This document shows positions 1-10,896 of a stretch of 64,000 bases of DNA, piece after piece. The translations under genes were made by a program, and so were the position numbers. The DNA comes from Saccharococcus thermophilus (lineage in GTDB: Bacteria > Bacillota > Bacilli > Bacillales > Anoxybacillaceae). The stretch spans positions 2,914,001 to 2,978,000 of the forward strand of contig NZ_JAASRS010000001.1 in the NCBI RefSeq assembly GCF_011761475.1. Reading direction: 5' to 3'. The stretch's first letter is position 1, and each line of letters opens with the position of its first letter. The notes under the pieces were generated by a model, which was not told where the DNA came from, searched no databases, and saw only the letters and a program-made list of their open reading frames with translations.

Positions 1-249
1 ATTGCGGCCGATTTGGATTTTTTCCGGAAACATAATATCCGGCATGACCATAAAGGCAAGCGCCGTTTTTTCGCCGATTTTCATGCGCAAAAACGTGCGG
101 TACAGCCAGTTTTTTACCGCTAAAAACGGCGTGTAGCGCCCGATTTGAATGATGATCACGTTTTTGAACACTTTCCAAAACGACACGGTTTTATAAATTT
201 GCCATAGAGAATTGGCTCCTGATACCGGATATTTCGTCGTCCGTCTCAC
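1..249 (-). CDS. yvoF: YvoF-like left-handed beta-helix acyltransferase (N-terminal part, runs off the window)
   Basis: The first 83 codons of an acetyltransferase resembling B. subtilis YvoF (hexapeptide-repeat family). The visible part reads GTG-start MRRTTKYPVSGANSLWQIY, then a hydrophobic stretch (VFKNVIIIQIGRYTPF) and the conserved RTFLRMKIGEKTALAFMVMPDIMFPEKIQIGRN. The hexapeptide repeats begin only beyond the window edge. The GTG start at 249-247 follows the ppaX stop by 3 bp, so it is the last visible gene of the hprK-lgt-yvoD-ppaX-yvoF run. The natural substrate is not known to me. The family call is sound from the N-terminal match, but the gene is cut by the window. Confidence 0.8.
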   Translation of the reverse strand, partial: MRRTTKYPVSGANSLWQIYKTVSFWKVFKNVIIIQIGRYTPFLAVKNWLYRTFLRMKIGEKTALAFMVMPDIMFPEKIQIGRN

Positions 250-252
250 CCG

Positions 253-894
253 TTATTCCACTCCTACAATCGTCAATAAATCGCTCATTTTTTCCAGCAT
301 AAAATCCGGTTCATATTGTTCCAAATACTCCCGGCCTTTAATCGTCCACGCTACTCCCGCTGTTTTTGTGCCAGCGTTTTTTCCTGCCAAAATATCGTGA
401 TAATTATCGCCGACCATTAACGCTTCATCCGGCGTTGATTGCAGCAAGTCCAGCGCTTTATAAATCGGCTCCGGGTCCGGTTTTGCATGTTTGACATCAT
501 CAAGACCGATGACGCAATCAAAAAACGGCGCAAGGCGTGTTTTTTTCAGTCCCATCACCGCCGTTTGATGGATTTTCGTCGTTACGACCCCAAGGCGGAA
601 CCCGTGCTGGTGCAGTGTTTTGATCGTTTCATACACCGATTCAAATTCGCGAATGAGCGCGTCATGGTTTGCAAGATTGAATGCGCGATATGTATCAACC
701 ATTTCTTGGGCGCGCGACGGATCCAACGCGTGAAACGTTTCATACAGTGGAGGACCAATAAACGGCAAGACGTCCTCGCGTTTATATTGGCCTGGATAAT
801 ATTTTTCTAGCGTATGCAAAAACGACTGAATAATCAGTTCATTCGTATCAACTAATGTTCCATCGAGATCAAATAAAATGGTGCGAATTGTCAT
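253..894 (-). CDS. ppaX: Pyrophosphatase PpaX (HAD superfamily)
   Basis: A 213-residue HAD-family hydrolase. Motif I is FDLDGT at about residues 8-13 (D9 nucleophile, D11). VVTTK near residue 104 fits motif II, KPDP near 137 supplies the motif III lysine, and GDNYHD near 160 is motif IV. In B. subtilis PpaX hydrolyses the pyrophosphate made when HprK dephosphorylates HPr(Ser-P), which explains its place downstream of hprK. The ATG at 894-892 overlaps the yvoD TAA by one base, indicating translational coupling. The open frame extends upstream, but that stretch lies inside yvoD and lacks family similarity. Length is normal (about 215 residues). Confidence 0.93.
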   Translation of the reverse strand: MTIRTILFDLDGTLVDTNELIIQSFLHTLEKYYPGQYKREDVLPFIGPPLYETFHALDPSRAQEMVDTYRAFNLANHDALIREFESVYETIKTLHQHGFRLGVVTTKIHQTAVMGLKKTRLAPFFDCVIGLDDVKHAKPDPEPIYKALDLLQSTPDEALMVGDNYHDILAGKNAGTKTAGVAWTIKGREYLEQYEPDFMLEKMSDLLTIVGVE

Positions 895-1829
895 TATGCG
901 GCTTCCTTTCTTTTTATTTCTATGACACGATTCCAAATGAAACCGACAAACATTGTCAGCACAATCGCGGTAGCAAGGCGAATGCATAACAGCGACCAAA
1001 CCGGGATGCCAAGTGGAACAAACACAAGTGTGTCTTCCACGACCGCATGGCAAGAGACGAGAAAGATAAAGGCCAGCGTAAGGTCATGCTTCGATACCCC
1101 GTCTTCTCTCACCGCCTGGATCATCACGCCTGCGCCATACGCGAGCCCGAACACAAGCCCGGCCGCCAATGTCAATGAAGTGTTTTCCTTCATGCCGAGC
1201 GCTTTTGTCACCGGGGCCAGCCATTTAGAAAACGCATGAATCCACTTTCGCTCTTTCAATATTTGAATGGCCATCATCAGCGGAATAACGATCAGCGCCA
1301 ATTGCACAATGCCAAGGCACGCTTTTTTCACGGCGGCAAACAAGATCGCTCCCCAGCTTGTCAGCTGCTCCGGCAAATTCGATACAAAACCGTATTGCGC
1401 CGTTTCGCTCCCCCCATGCCAAAGATGATGGATCAATAAAGCGGACAAAAGCGCCAGCCCGATGCGAACAATAACCATTAGCACAATACTCATGCCGGTT
1501 CGCGACGCGACGGTCGACTCGATGAGCAAGTTATGAGAAAAAGAAAGCATGACCGCCAAAATCAACACTTCTTTTACCGTTAAGTGCAGTGTCAGTATGG
1601 CGCCAATTCCAGCGTACAAGTTCAATAAATTGCCGAGCACAAGCGGAATCGCCGCATCCCCCGGCAAGCCAATCCATTTCATCAACGGCGCAACAAGCTG
1701 GATAAGCCATTGCAATACCGGTGTGTGCTGCAAAACCGATACGATCAACGTAATCGGAAAAATCACTTTTCCAAGCGTCCACGCCGTTTGTAAGCCAACG
1801 AAAAACCCGCGCCGCAATATGCCAACCAT
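894..1829 (-). CDS. yvoD: YvoD-like nucleoside-recognition (Gate) domain membrane protein
   Basis: A 311-residue polytopic membrane protein of the nucleoside recognition/Gate domain type, equivalent to B. subtilis YvoD by position and size. It has two related halves. Each carries a [13 protein letters not shown]- or [13 protein letters not shown]-like segment followed by several hydrophobic helices, which is the inverted-repeat plan of Gate proteins. It lies in the hprK-lgt-yvoD-ppaX run, 17 bp downstream of lgt and overlapping ppaX by one base. The transported or sensed substrate is unknown. The location suggests only co-expression with lgt and hprK. Confidence 0.8.
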   Translation of the reverse strand: MVGILRRGFFVGLQTAWTLGKVIFPITLIVSVLQHTPVLQWLIQLVAPLMKWIGLPGDAAIPLVLGNLLNLYAGIGAILTLHLTVKEVLILAVMLSFSHNLLIESTVASRTGMSIVLMVIVRIGLALLSALLIHHLWHGGSETAQYGFVSNLPEQLTSWGAILFAAVKKACLGIVQLALIVIPLMMAIQILKERKWIHAFSKWLAPVTKALGMKENTSLTLAAGLVFGLAYGAGVMIQAVREDGVSKHDLTLAFIFLVSCHAVVEDTLVFVPLGIPVWSLLCIRLATAIVLTMFVGFIWNRVIEIKRKEAA

Positions 1830-1845
1830 CTCTTCCTCTCCTTTG

Positions 1846-2655
1846 CTAATCGTTATACCGCTCCTTCGCTAATCCTGTCATTCTGCGAAATGCCCATAAA
1901 CATACCGAAAGGACAATGAGCACAACCGAAACGACTTGCGCAATGCGAAGGTGGCTTGTCAACATCAAACTATCGGTACGCATTCCTTCGATAAAAAACC
2001 GGCCGATCGAATACCAAATCAAATAGCTGAGAAACAATTCTCCGCGCCGCAAATTGACGCGCCGCAGCCACAGCAGCAACAAAAAGCCAGTAAAATCCCA
2101 CAGCGACTCATATAAAAACGTCGGATGGTAATATTGGCCGTTAATATACATTTGGTTAATAATAAAATCCGGCAAATGCAAGTTTTCAAGAAACTGCCGC
2201 GTTACCGGACCGCCATGCGCCTCTTGGTTCATAAAATTGCCCCAGCGCCCGATCGCCTGCCCTAAAATAATGCTTGGCGCCGCGATATCCGCCAGTTTCC
2301 AAAAGGAAAGACCTCTTTTTTTCGCAAACACGATGCTGGTAGCAACCGCGCCGATCAATCCGCCGTGAATGGCAAGGCCGCCTTCCCAAATTTTCGGAAT
2401 TTCCGATATATGTTTCGAATAATAATTCCACTCAAAAATCACGTAATAGGTGCGCGCGCACAGAATCGCGATGGGCACGGCGAACAAGACAAGGTCAACA
2501 AACGTTTCTTTCGCAAGCCCGCGCCGAACCCCTTCTCTTGTCGCTAGCCATAATCCGATCAATACCCCTGTTCCGATAATAACTCCATACCAATAAATCG
2601 TAATCGGACCGAGATGTAAAAAAACGCGGTCTAACGGCTGAATCGTCGAATCCAT
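1846..2655 (-). CDS. lgt: Prolipoprotein diacylglyceryl transferase
   Basis: Lgt, 269 residues, an integral membrane enzyme that moves the diacylglyceryl group of phosphatidylglycerol to the lipobox cysteine of prolipoproteins. The family signature [14 protein letters not shown] is at residues 136-149 and GGLAIHGG at about 92-99. About seven hydrophobic helices are visible. It starts 18 bp after the hprK stop and is followed 16 bp later by yvoD. Length and gene order match B. subtilis. One visible client in this window is the lipoprotein cytochrome CccB. Confidence 0.96.
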   Translation of the reverse strand: MDSTIQPLDRVFLHLGPITIYWYGVIIGTGVLIGLWLATREGVRRGLAKETFVDLVLFAVPIAILCARTYYVIFEWNYYSKHISEIPKIWEGGLAIHGGLIGAVATSIVFAKKRGLSFWKLADIAAPSIILGQAIGRWGNFMNQEAHGGPVTRQFLENLHLPDFIINQMYINGQYYHPTFLYESLWDFTGFLLLLWLRRVNLRRGELFLSYLIWYSIGRFFIEGMRTDSLMLTSHLRIAQVVSVVLIVLSVCLWAFRRMTGLAKERYND

Positions 2656-2673
2656 CGATTCTCCTCCTAACTA

Positions 2674-3609
2674 TTATTCGTAATCGTGTTCCCCATCTTC
2701 AATCGCATCGGTCAAGCGCGCAGAAAACTCTTCTGCGGCGTTGACTCCCATCCGCTTCAAACGGAAATTCATCGCAGCGACCTCGACAATGACGGCAAGG
2801 TTTCTTCCCGGGCGAACCGGTATTGTCAATTTCGGCAATTCCGTATCCAAAATTTTTACTTTTTCTTCTTCGAGGCCAAGACGGTCATATTGTTTATTCG
2901 GATCCCAAAGTTCTAGATCAATCACTAGCGAAATGCGTTTATGCGTCCGTACCGCACCGGCGCCAAATAATGTCATCATGTTAATAATGCCTAACCCGCG
3001 AATCTCCAGCAAATGCTCAATTAATTCCGGCGCGCTGCCAACTAACGTATCTTCATCTTCCTGGCGGATTTCGACACAGTCGTCCGCGACAAGACGATGG
3101 CCGCGCTTGACTAGTTCGAGAGCCGTTTCACTTTTGCCGACCCCGCTTTTTCCAGTAATTAATACCCCGACGCCGTAAACGTCGACCAACACGCCGTGCA
3201 CCGCCGTTGTCGGGGCGAGTTTGCTCTCCAGATAATTCGTCAACCGGCTGGAAAGACGAGTCGTTTTCATTGTTGAACGCATCACCGGCACCGACTGCCG
3301 CTCGGAAGCTTCAATCAGCTCCGGCGGAACTTCCAGCCCGCGCGATATGATAATTCCCGGCGTAATATCCGTACAAAGCCGCTCCATTCTTACTTTTTTC
3401 TCTTCAAGACTTAGTGTTTCATAAAACGACAGCTCTGTTTTGCCTAATAACTGAATGCGTTCAGCCGGATAATAAGCAAAATAGCCTGCCATTTCAATGC
3501 CAGGGCGGGACAAGTCGCTTGTCGTAATCGGGCGGTAAATGCCTTCCGCACCGCTGACTAACTCTAACTGAAATTTTTCGATAATGTCTTTTGTACGCAC
3601 TTTCGGCAT
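2674..3609 (-). CDS. hprK: HPr kinase/phosphorylase
   Basis: HprK, 311 residues, phosphorylates Ser46 of HPr and Crh and also dephosphorylates them; it controls carbon catabolite repression. Walker A GKSGVGKS lies at residues 153-160. The capping region ADDCVEIRQ follows near 175, and the HprK signature [20 protein letters not shown] starts at 201. The chosen start ([13 protein letters not shown]) matches the family N-terminus. The frame is open further upstream, but that part has no family similarity and crosses the terminator of the preceding gene. It is the first gene of the lgt-yvoD-ppaX-yvoF run. Confidence 0.96.
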   Translation of the reverse strand: MPKVRTKDIIEKFQLELVSGAEGIYRPITTSDLSRPGIEMAGYFAYYPAERIQLLGKTELSFYETLSLEEKKVRMERLCTDITPGIIISRGLEVPPELIEASERQSVPVMRSTMKTTRLSSRLTNYLESKLAPTTAVHGVLVDVYGVGVLITGKSGVGKSETALELVKRGHRLVADDCVEIRQEDEDTLVGSAPELIEHLLEIRGLGIINMMTLFGAGAVRTHKRISLVIDLELWDPNKQYDRLGLEEEKVKILDTELPKLTIPVRPGRNLAVIVEVAAMNFRLKRMGVNAAEEFSARLTDAIEDGEHDYE

Positions 3610-3689
3610 GTCGGCATTCTCCCCTTTCTTTGTCTTTTTCCATTTTAGCACTTTTCTTGCTTGCATTGAACGAAAACATCGCCGCAAAC

Positions 3690-3713
3690 AAAAAGAGGCA
3701 GAAACCTCTTTTT
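3690..3713 (-). terminator. Rho-independent terminator downstream of yvlD
   Basis: A perfect 9-bp stem (AAAAAGAGG / CCTCTTTTT) with a 6-base loop lies between the yvlD stop and the hprK start. The minus-strand transcript ends in U residues. It separates the yvl genes from the hprK run. Confidence 0.8.
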
Positions 3714-3727
3714 GTTCCGCCCCTAAT

Positions 3728-4087
3728 TTATTTTTGCCGCAACGGCTCAATAATCGCTTTTTGAATAAGCAAATGGAAAAAGGAAAGCACGATCGAAGCC
3801 AGCAGCGCGGTGCCAAACCCGTTGATTTCAAATGCACTGCCCATCAGCGCCGCGGTCATCTTCAACGTAATGGCATTAATCACGAACAAAAATAATCCCA
3901 TCGTTAAAATCGTCACTGGCAGCGTGAATAAAATTAAAATCGGACGCACTACCGCATTTAAAATTGCTAAAATCATGCTGGCGATAAAAGCGGCACCGAC
4001 GCCGCTAAAATGAATCGAATCAAAATATCCGTCAATGGCTATTAACAGCACCGTATTCACAAATACACCAATTAACCAATTAAGCAT
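3728..4087 (-). CDS. yvlD: YvlD-like phage-holin-family membrane protein
   Basis: A small membrane protein of 119 residues from the internal start MLNWLIGVF. The open frame extends 8 codons upstream, but MLNWL fits the family N-terminus. Four hydrophobic helices are visible, and the motif [22 protein letters not shown] is typical of this family (phage holin family 4/YvlD). In B. subtilis it belongs to the yvlABCD cluster linked to cell-envelope stress. Here it follows yvlB directly and yvlC (a PspC-type gene) is missing between them. Function beyond envelope association is not established. Confidence 0.8.
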   Translation of the reverse strand: MLNWLIGVFVNTVLLIAIDGYFDSIHFSGVGAAFIASMILAILNAVVRPILILFTLPVTILTMGLFLFVINAITLKMTAALMGSAFEINGFGTALLASIVLSFFHLLIQKAIIEPLRQK

Positions 4088-4120
4088 GTTATCACCATCT
4101 TTTTTTATCATCGCTTCCCG

Positions 4121-5200
4121 CTACTGATCGCCGCCTCCAGCCGCATACAGGGAAACGGATCCTGCTTTGGATTCCGCATAAATATGAAATGGCGGCTTTG
4201 CACTATTTTGACATTGAAAACGAATCGCTTTTTGCGCGGTTTCTTGCTTTTCTTCCACTAAAAATGCGTTCGGATGGCGGCACACCAATCCGCCCAGGTT
4301 CGTTCTCATTTCTCCTTCCAAGCATATATCGCGCGGCAGCAGCAACGTAATGTCTCCCGTTACCGTTTTTCCCGTCACGACTCCATCTTCCCTTTCCATC
4401 GCGTACGCAATTGCGCCGCTAAACGTCCGCAGCCGCGCATAACGATAATGGCCATCGAGCTTAATTTCTCCATGAATCGTTTCCGCTTCCACTTCCTCGA
4501 ACGTGTTGCGTTCAAGGACGATCGCCCCATTGGCCGTTTCCAACTCCGCCTCCTTGCCGGCAAGGCGGTACAGCATCATACTCCCATTCACGTTTTTAAT
4601 GTGCAGCTTATCGGTGTGAACGTCTTCTATATTTATATTGCCATTAAGCAAGCGAAATTTTGCGTCTTGAATCGATGTTTTCGGGATATAAATGATAACA
4701 TCCGTCTTCATAAACGGCTTGGAAACGGAAAAGCGTAAACACCCATCCCGCACAAGAAAGACCGCTTCTTCGATAAAAGCGCGGCGCGCTGCATCTGCCG
4801 ATTCCGAACGATACACTTTCGCTTCACATTCAACGCGGACCTCTGCTTGGTCCCATGGTATCATCTTTATATTTCCATTGGCAATATATACATCTATTTC
4901 CCGTAGCTTGGCGTCGCTTTGTTGAAAAATATGCTTTACTTCAAACGCATTGGCAAATTGGAAATCAAATTCTTTTACCTTTTTGACGGCCATATCGAAA
5001 AAGTCCACGAGTTTTTCTTTAAGAGAGGCCATTTTGATCGAATGATGCTTAGCGTCCGCATACGGTCCGGACGTATAGGACGATGTGGAAAAGCCGTTAT
5101 CGTTCTTTTTTTGATCTAACTGCTCCAGCAGCAGCAACGCTTCTTCCACCGTCAGCTTTCCTTCTTTGACCATGTTGAGTATGCGCTTTTTCTCTTCCAT
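4121..5200 (-). CDS. yvlB: YvlB-like DUF4097 putative adhesin-fold protein
   Basis: A 359-residue protein with a short N-terminal helical region (MEEKKRILNMVKEGKLTVEEA, a SHOCT-like bihelix) followed by a long repetitive beta-rich DUF4097 domain. Repeats such as NGNIKMIPW, NGNINIEDV, NGSMMLYRL and GEIKLDGHY recur about every 20 residues, as expected for a beta-helix or beta-prism. The ATG at 5200 is preferred over one six codons upstream because GGGGAG ends 6 bases before it. The homologue belongs to an envelope-stress cluster; the biochemical role is unknown. Confidence 0.78.
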   Translation of the reverse strand: MEEKKRILNMVKEGKLTVEEALLLLEQLDQKKNDNGFSTSSYTSGPYADAKHHSIKMASLKEKLVDFFDMAVKKVKEFDFQFANAFEVKHIFQQSDAKLREIDVYIANGNIKMIPWDQAEVRVECEAKVYRSESADAARRAFIEEAVFLVRDGCLRFSVSKPFMKTDVIIYIPKTSIQDAKFRLLNGNINIEDVHTDKLHIKNVNGSMMLYRLAGKEAELETANGAIVLERNTFEEVEAETIHGEIKLDGHYRYARLRTFSGAIAYAMEREDGVVTGKTVTGDITLLLPRDICLEGEMRTNLGGLVCRHPNAFLVEEKQETAQKAIRFQCQNSAKPPFHIYAESKAGSVSLYAAGGGDQ

Positions 5201-5221
5201 GGAAAGCTCCCCTTCCATTCC

Positions 5222-5554
5222 TTATTTTAGCACTTGGATGCCTTTAATAATATTCCAAATGACCACAACCAAGTTGACGATCCCCGCTGCAATAAAACCA
5301 AGCCATACTAGGCCGCTGCCGACCAAAACTGACACGTCGCTGCCTCCCCCTGTCCATCCAGTAAAAATAGCGGTAACGATAAACAACAAAATGGTCGCGG
5401 CTGGAATCAAGTGGGAAAGCAGCGCTTTTTTTGCATGGTGTTTCACTTCCGGGTGATCGGTGACAAAGTAAACAACAATCGGAAAGATGAACCCGGCAAA
5501 GAAAATGCTGAAGTAGCATAAGGACGCAAGCACTTTATTGGAATTCACCAACAA
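5222..5554 (-). CDS. DUF4870-type small membrane protein (YvlA-like by position)
   Basis: A 110-residue membrane protein with three hydrophobic segments (residues about 8-30, 45-66 and 78-104). The loop DHPEVKHHAKKALLSHLIP resembles the conserved loop of DUF4870 proteins. It is the first gene of a three-gene yvlA-yvlB-yvlD-like unit and ends 21 bp before the yvlB start. Function is unknown. The yvlA assignment rests mainly on position. Confidence 0.65.
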   Translation of the reverse strand: MLVNSNKVLASLCYFSIFFAGFIFPIVVYFVTDHPEVKHHAKKALLSHLIPAATILLFIVTAIFTGWTGGGSDVSVLVGSGLVWLGFIAAGIVNLVVVIWNIIKGIQVLK

Positions 5555-5632
5555 ATTCCTCCTTTTGTTCTATATGATTTATATACGGCGGCAATGCAGA
5601 AAAGTTTCGCCGGACATACGGTCGAAAAAAAA

Positions 5633-5662
5633 AAACGGCAAAGGCTTATGCCCCTGCCGTTT
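5633..5662 (-). terminator. uvrA terminator overlapping its stop codon
   Basis: Stem AAACGGCA / TGCCGTTT, with the uvrA stop codon (5648-5646) in the loop, followed on the transcript by a run of about 11 U (A-tract 5625-5635 on the plus strand). The right arm encodes the last uvrA codons, so the terminator overlaps the coding sequence. Confidence 0.85.
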
Positions 5663-8510
5663 CATACAGTGTCCGCATGCGCTCGCGGTCGCGTTCCAAT
5701 ATCGGTTTTAAATAGCGGCCGGTGTAGGAGTTTTCTGCTTCCGCCACCTCTTCCGGCGTCCCCGTTGCCACAATTTGTCCGCCATGTTCGCCGCCTTCTG
5801 GGCCAAGATCGATAATGTAGTCCGCTGTTTTAATGACATCGAGATTGTGCTCAATGACAAGAACGGTATCTCCGTTATCGACTAAGCGCTGCAATACTTT
5901 CAATAAACGGGCAATGTCGTCGACGTGAAGGCCGGTCGTCGGCTCGTCCAAAATATAAAGCGTTCGCCCGTTCGAGCGGCGATGCAGCTCCGCCGCCAAT
6001 TTAACGCGCTGCGCTTCCCCGCCGGATAATGTCGTTGCCGGCTGCCCGAGCTTCATATACCCGAGCCCGACATCATAGAGCGTCTGCAGTTTCCGTTTAA
6101 TTTTCGGGATATTTTCGAAAAACTCCAGCGCATCTTCCACCGTCATCTCCAGCACTTCGGCAATATTTTTTCCTTTGTACGTCACTTCAAGCGTTTCGCG
6201 GTTGTACCGCTTGCCATGGCATACTTCACACGGAACGTACACATCCGGCAAAAAGTGCATTTCAATTTTAATAATCCCGTCACCATGGCACGCTTCACAT
6301 CGTCCGCCTTTCACGTTAAAGCTGAACCGGCCTTTTTTGTATCCGCGCACTTTTGCTTCGTTCGTGGCGGCAAACACTTCGCGAATATCGTCAAACACGC
6401 CGGTATAGGTCGCCGGGTTCGAGCGCGGCGTCCGTCCGATCGGCGACTGGTCGATGTCGATCACTTTTTCTAAATGCTCCAGTCCTTTGATCGCTTTATG
6501 TTCGCCCGGTTTTGCTTTGGCGCGTTGCAGTTTTTGCGCCAGCGCCTTATATAAAATTTCGTTGACGAGCGTGCTTTTTCCCGAACCGGATACACCGGTG
6601 ACCGCGACAAACGTGCCGAGCGGAATTTTCACCGACACGTTTTTCAAATTATTTTCTTTCGCGCCGACAATCTCTAGCCATCGTCCATCCGGCTTGCGCC
6701 GTTCGGCCGGAACCGGAATAAACTTTTTCCCTGACAAATATTGTCCGGTCAGCGAATTCGGATTGTCCATCACCTCTTGCGGCGTCCCGGCGGCGACAAC
6801 TTCCCCACCGTGAATACCGGCACCCGGTCCGATATCAATTAAATAATCGGCAGCCAGCATCGTATCTTCGTCATGCTCGACGACGATCAGCGTATTGCCG
6901 AGATCACGCATGCTTTTGAGCGTCGCGATCAGGCGGTCGTTGTCGCGCTGATGCAGGCCGATCGACGGCTCGTCCAAAACGTACAGCACCCCTGTTAGCC
7001 GCGAGCCGATCTGCGTCGCCAGACGAATGCGCTGCGCCTCCCCGCCGGAAAGCGTCCCGGCGGAACGATTCAGCGTCAAGTAATCGAGGCCGACATTTTT
7101 TAAAAAGCCGAGCCGTTCACGTATTTCGCGCAAAATGAGATGGGCGATTTTCTGTTCTTTTTCGCTCAGCGTCAAATGATCGAAGAACTCGAGCGCCTCC
7201 GTGACTGACAACGCCGTTACTTCGCCGATATGTTTGCCGCCGACAAGAACGGCAAGGCTTTCTTTTTTCAAGCGGTTTCCTTTACAAGTCGGGCATGGCT
7301 GCTGTGCCATATATTTTTCCATTTGTTCGCGGATGTAATCAGAGCTTGTTTCACGGTAGCGGCGCTCCACATTCGGAATAACCCCTTCAAAAGCGATATA
7401 TTGCTCGCGGACTTGCCCGAAATCGTTCTGATAGCGAAAGTAAATTTTCTCACCGCCGCTTCCGTACAAAATTTTATCGAGCTGCTCTTTCGGCAAATCT
7501 TTCACCGGCACATCCATGTCAATGCCATAATGATTGCACACCGCTTCCAACAGCTGCGGATAATATTGCGAGCTTTGCGGCTCCCACGGCGCAATCGCAT
7601 GTTCGCGCAACGTCAGTTCATCATTTGGGATGACTAAATCCGAATCCACTTCGAGCTTCGCGCCAAGCCCGTCGCAGTCCGGGCAGGCGCCGTACGGACT
7701 GTTAAACGAAAACAGGCGCGGCTCGAGTTCGCCAATCGAAAAACCACAGTACGGGCAGGCATGTTTTTCGCTAAATAGCAGTTCCTCCTGCCCAATGACA
7801 TCAATCAGCACCTTTCCATCAGCCAGCTTCAGCGCCGTCTCCAACGAATCGGCCAGCCGCGAAGCGATGCCTTCTTTCATCACGATGCGGTCCACTACCA
7901 CTTCAATCGAATGCTTTTTGTTTTTTTCCAGTTCAATGTTTTCGGTGAGCTCCCGCATTTCTCCATCAATGCGCACGCGTACATATCCTTGTTTGCGAAT
8001 ATCTTCAAGCGTTTTGGCGTGCGTCCCTTTCCGTCCGGACACGATCGGAGCGAGAATTTGCATTTTCGTCCGCTCTGGATAGGCAAGAAGGCGGTCGACC
8101 ATCTGCTCGATCGTTTGCGACGTAATTTCAATGCCGTGTTCCGGACAAACCGGACGGCCAATGCGGGCAAACAAAAGACGCAAATAATCGTAAATTTCCG
8201 TCACCGTTCCGACGGTCGAACGCGGGTTGCGGCTTGTCGTTTTCTGGTCGATCGAAATCGCCGGCGATAGCCCTTCAATCGCATCCACATCCGGCTTATC
8301 CATTTGCCCCAAAAATTGCCGTGCGTACGCCGACAGCGATTCGACGTAGCGCCGCTGGCCTTCCGCGTAAATCGTATCAAAAGCAAGCGACGATTTTCCT
8401 GAGCCGGAAAGCCCCGTCAAAACGACGAGCTTGTCACGGGGGATTTCGACGTCAATATTTTTTAAATTATGAGCTCTTGCTCCTTTGACGATGATTTTAT
8501 CGGTTGCCAT
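5646..8510 (-). CDS. uvrA: Excinuclease ABC subunit A
   Basis: UvrA, 954 residues, the damage-sensing ATPase of nucleotide excision repair. Two ABC modules are visible. The first Walker A is GLSGSGKS at residues 33-40, with its signature [12 protein letters not shown] near the middle. The second Walker A is GVSGSGKS, with signature [12 protein letters not shown] near the C-terminus. Zinc-binding cysteine sets CPYC...CPDC and CEAC...CEVC are intact. It lies 10 bp downstream of uvrB, so it is co-transcribed and probably SOS-inducible from the uvrB promoter. Length is that of the family. Confidence 0.98.
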   Translation of the reverse strand: MATDKIIVKGARAHNLKNIDVEIPRDKLVVLTGLSGSGKSSLAFDTIYAEGQRRYVESLSAYARQFLGQMDKPDVDAIEGLSPAISIDQKTTSRNPRSTVGTVTEIYDYLRLLFARIGRPVCPEHGIEITSQTIEQMVDRLLAYPERTKMQILAPIVSGRKGTHAKTLEDIRKQGYVRVRIDGEMRELTENIELEKNKKHSIEVVVDRIVMKEGIASRLADSLETALKLADGKVLIDVIGQEELLFSEKHACPYCGFSIGELEPRLFSFNSPYGACPDCDGLGAKLEVDSDLVIPNDELTLREHAIAPWEPQSSQYYPQLLEAVCNHYGIDMDVPVKDLPKEQLDKILYGSGGEKIYFRYQNDFGQVREQYIAFEGVIPNVERRYRETSSDYIREQMEKYMAQQPCPTCKGNRLKKESLAVLVGGKHIGEVTALSVTEALEFFDHLTLSEKEQKIAHLILREIRERLGFLKNVGLDYLTLNRSAGTLSGGEAQRIRLATQIGSRLTGVLYVLDEPSIGLHQRDNDRLIATLKSMRDLGNTLIVVEHDEDTMLAADYLIDIGPGAGIHGGEVVAAGTPQEVMDNPNSLTGQYLSGKKFIPVPAERRKPDGRWLEIVGAKENNLKNVSVKIPLGTFVAVTGVSGSGKSTLVNEILYKALAQKLQRAKAKPGEHKAIKGLEHLEKVIDIDQSPIGRTPRSNPATYTGVFDDIREVFAATNEAKVRGYKKGRFSFNVKGGRCEACHGDGIIKIEMHFLPDVYVPCEVCHGKRYNRETLEVTYKGKNIAEVLEMTVEDALEFFENIPKIKRKLQTLYDVGLGYMKLGQPATTLSGGEAQRVKLAAELHRRSNGRTLYILDEPTTGLHVDDIARLLKVLQRLVDNGDTVLVIEHNLDVIKTADYIIDLGPEGGEHGGQIVATGTPEEVAEAENSYTGRYLKPILERDRERMRTLYETAGA

Positions 8511-8520
8511 AGACTGATAA

Positions 8521-10500
8521 TCATCCTTCCGCTTTTAACTCGAAAATAATGTCGCGCAGCTCTGCAGCCCGTTCGAAATCCAACGCTTTGGCTGCCTCTT
8601 TCATTTCTTTTTCCAAATCGGCAATCAGCTTTTCCCGTTCTTTCTTTGTCATCTTGCCGTAAGACGGTTTCGCGTCGTATGTTTCTTTTTCTTCCGCGGC
8701 GTACGTCGCGCGGATGACATCGCGAATTTCTTTCTTCACCGTCTGCGGCACGATGCCGTGCTCACGGTTATACGCCTCTTGAATCGCGCGGCGCCGTTTT
8801 GTTTCATTAATCGCAATTTCCATCGATTTCGTAATCGTATCCGCGTACATAATGACATGGCCATTCGCGTTTCTTGCTGCGCGGCCAATCGTTTGGATCA
8901 GCGAACGTTCGGAGCGCAAAAACCCTTCTTTATCTGCGTCCAAAATGGCGACAAGCGATACTTCCGGAATATCCAATCCTTCCCTTAACAAGTTAATCCC
9001 AACGAGCACATCATATTTGCCGAGCCGCAAATCGCGAATGATTTCAATGCGCTCCAGCGTTTTAATTTCCGAATGCAAATACGCCACTTTAATGCCGACT
9101 TCTTTCAAGTAATCCGTTAAATCTTCGGCCATTTTTTTGGTCAGCGTTGTCACGAGCGTGCGTTCATTCCGTTTGATACGTTCCTGAATTTCCCCAATTA
9201 AATCGTCGATTTGCCCTTCAATCGGGCGGACGTCAATCGTCGGATCCAACAGCCCGGTCGGGCGAATAATTTGTTCGACGACTTCCGGGCTATGTTCGAG
9301 CTCATATGGGCCAGGAGTGGCGGAAACATAAATAATTTGATTGATTTTTTGTTCAAACTCCTCAAACGTTAACGGGCGGTTATCGAGCGCAGACGGCAGA
9401 CGAAAGCCGTGATCGACAAGCACTTGCTTGCGCGCCCGGTCCCCGTTGTACATGCCGCGGATTTGCGGCAAGGTCACATGCGACTCATCCACGATAATCA
9501 AAAAATCATCCGGAAAGTAATCGAGCAGCGTATACGGCGTCGAACCTGGCGGACGGAGCGCCAAATGGCGGGAGTAGTTTTCAATTCCTGAGCAAAAGCC
9601 CATTTCCCGCATCATTTCTAAATCATAGCGCGTCCGCTGCTCGAGCCGCTGCGCTTCCAGCAATTTTCCCTGCTCTCTCAATTCGCGCAGCCGTTCTTCC
9701 AATTCTTTTTCAATGTTTTCAATGGCAATGCGCATTTTTTCTTCCCGCGTGACGAAGTGGGATGCCGGAAAAATCGCGACATGCTCTCTCTCAGCGATCA
9801 CTTCGCCTGTCAAGGCATCCACCTCGCGAATGCGGTCAATTTCATCGCCAAAAAACTCGACACGGATGCAATGCTCGTCCCGTGAAGCTGGAAAAATCTC
9901 GACGACATCGCCGCGGACACGGAACGTTCCGCGCTGAAAGTCAATGTCGTTTCGTTCATATTGGATGTCAACTAAGCGGCGCAGCAAAGCATTCCGTTCG
10001 ATTTCCATTCCGACGCGCAGCGATACGACGAGCTCACGGTATTCTTCCGGCGAACCTAAGCCGTAAATGCACGACACACTAGCGACAATAATGACGTCGC
10101 GTCGTTCAAACAGCGCCGATGTGGCCGAGTGCCGCAATTTATCAATTTCATCATTAATCTTCGCGTCTTTTTCAATATACGTATCCGTCTGCGGCACATA
10201 CGCTTCCGGCTGATAATAGTCATAATAGCTGACAAAATATTCTACAGCGTTGTTTGGGAAAAACTCTTTTAACTCGCTGTACAATTGCCCTGCCAGCGTT
10301 TTATTATGGGCAATGACAAGCGTCGGTTTGTTTACCTCTTTAATTACGTTCGAAATCGTAAACGTCTTTCCCGTTCCCGTTGCACCTAACAGTGTTTGAT
10401 GTTTGACGCCGTTGCGAATTCCCTCGACTAATTTGGCAATCGCCTTCGGCTGATCTCCTTGCGGCTGATACGCCGATACTAATTCAAAACGGTCTTTCAC
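8521..10500 (-). CDS. uvrB: Excinuclease ABC subunit B
   Basis: UvrB, 659 residues, the DNA-loading helicase-like subunit. Walker A GATGTGKT is at residues 39-46. The beta-hairpin region ([18 protein letters not shown]) and helicase motif VI region ([12 protein letters not shown]) are present. A C-terminal UVR motif ([20 protein letters not shown]) can bind UvrC. The GTG start at 10500 is placed by GGAGG 8 bases upstream. A LexA-like box and an extended -10 lie in the 158-bp gap behind csbA, as expected for an SOS gene. Confidence 0.98.
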   Translation of the reverse strand: MKDRFELVSAYQPQGDQPKAIAKLVEGIRNGVKHQTLLGATGTGKTFTISNVIKEVNKPTLVIAHNKTLAGQLYSELKEFFPNNAVEYFVSYYDYYQPEAYVPQTDTYIEKDAKINDEIDKLRHSATSALFERRDVIIVASVSCIYGLGSPEEYRELVVSLRVGMEIERNALLRRLVDIQYERNDIDFQRGTFRVRGDVVEIFPASRDEHCIRVEFFGDEIDRIREVDALTGEVIAEREHVAIFPASHFVTREEKMRIAIENIEKELEERLRELREQGKLLEAQRLEQRTRYDLEMMREMGFCSGIENYSRHLALRPPGSTPYTLLDYFPDDFLIIVDESHVTLPQIRGMYNGDRARKQVLVDHGFRLPSALDNRPLTFEEFEQKINQIIYVSATPGPYELEHSPEVVEQIIRPTGLLDPTIDVRPIEGQIDDLIGEIQERIKRNERTLVTTLTKKMAEDLTDYLKEVGIKVAYLHSEIKTLERIEIIRDLRLGKYDVLVGINLLREGLDIPEVSLVAILDADKEGFLRSERSLIQTIGRAARNANGHVIMYADTITKSMEIAINETKRRRAIQEAYNREHGIVPQTVKKEIRDVIRATYAAEEKETYDAKPSYGKMTKKEREKLIADLEKEMKEAAKALDFERAAELRDIIFELKAEG

Positions 10501-10535
10501 CGATTGGCCCTCCTGTTTTTTTCATCTTATTTTTC

Positions 10536-10586
10536 ATTGTAGCACATTGTTAAGAAAGATGCATAAAAAATGCGAACTTATATTCG
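10536..10586 (-). promoter_or_regulatory. uvrB promoter with LexA (SOS) box
   Basis: On the minus strand, CGAATATAAGTTCG (10586-10573) is one substitution from the Bacillus LexA/DinR pattern CGAAC-N4-GTTCG. An extended -10 (TGCTACAAT; TACAAT at 10541-10536) lies 31 bp downstream of it, about 36 bp before the uvrB GTG. No good -35 is visible, which fits an extended -10 promoter. Confidence 0.6.
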
Positions 10587-10617
10587 TTCCAAAAGAGAAA
10601 GTCGTTTCCAACGGAAA

Positions 10618-10648
10618 ATGGCGAACAGCACTTTCCGCCATTCGCCAT
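10618..10648 (-). terminator. Hairpin between csbA and uvrB, possible attenuator
   Basis: ATGGCGAA (10618-10625) and TTCGCCAT (10641-10648) form a perfect 8-bp stem just downstream of the csbA stop. No tight U-run follows, so it is a weak terminator at best. Confidence 0.35.
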
Positions 10649-10658
10649 CTCCTCTTGC

Positions 10659-10880
10659 TTATTTCTTTAACCGCTTTACCATTTTCTCCGCGTATAAAAA
10701 GCCAACTGTCGTCGAAACGATATCGGCTAAAATCTCATGCAGCTCATCCGTATATCCTTTAAAATAGGAAGCAACGAGCAACGCGACGGTCAATAATGTT
10801 CCAACATAATGGTTGTACGTCACACGGGTAAATAATAGGACGAGCAAACATGGTACGATTAACGCCAAAATAAACCACAT
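10659..10880 (-). CDS. csbA: CsbA-like small membrane protein
   Basis: A 73-residue membrane protein that reads like B. subtilis CsbA: LLFTRVTYNHYVGTLLTVALL matches the CsbA core VVLFTRVTFNHYVAIALTAALL-type segment. Three hydrophobic helices are visible. In B. subtilis csbA lies directly upstream of uvrB-uvrA and is a sigma-B-dependent gene of unknown function; the same order holds here. A sigma-B promoter was not clearly seen in front of it. It ends 158 bp before uvrB. Confidence 0.85.
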   Translation of the reverse strand: MWFILALIVPCLLVLLFTRVTYNHYVGTLLTVALLVASYFKGYTDELHEILADIVSTTVGFLYAEKMVKRLKK

Positions 10881-10896
10881 ATGAAAAACCCCTTAT

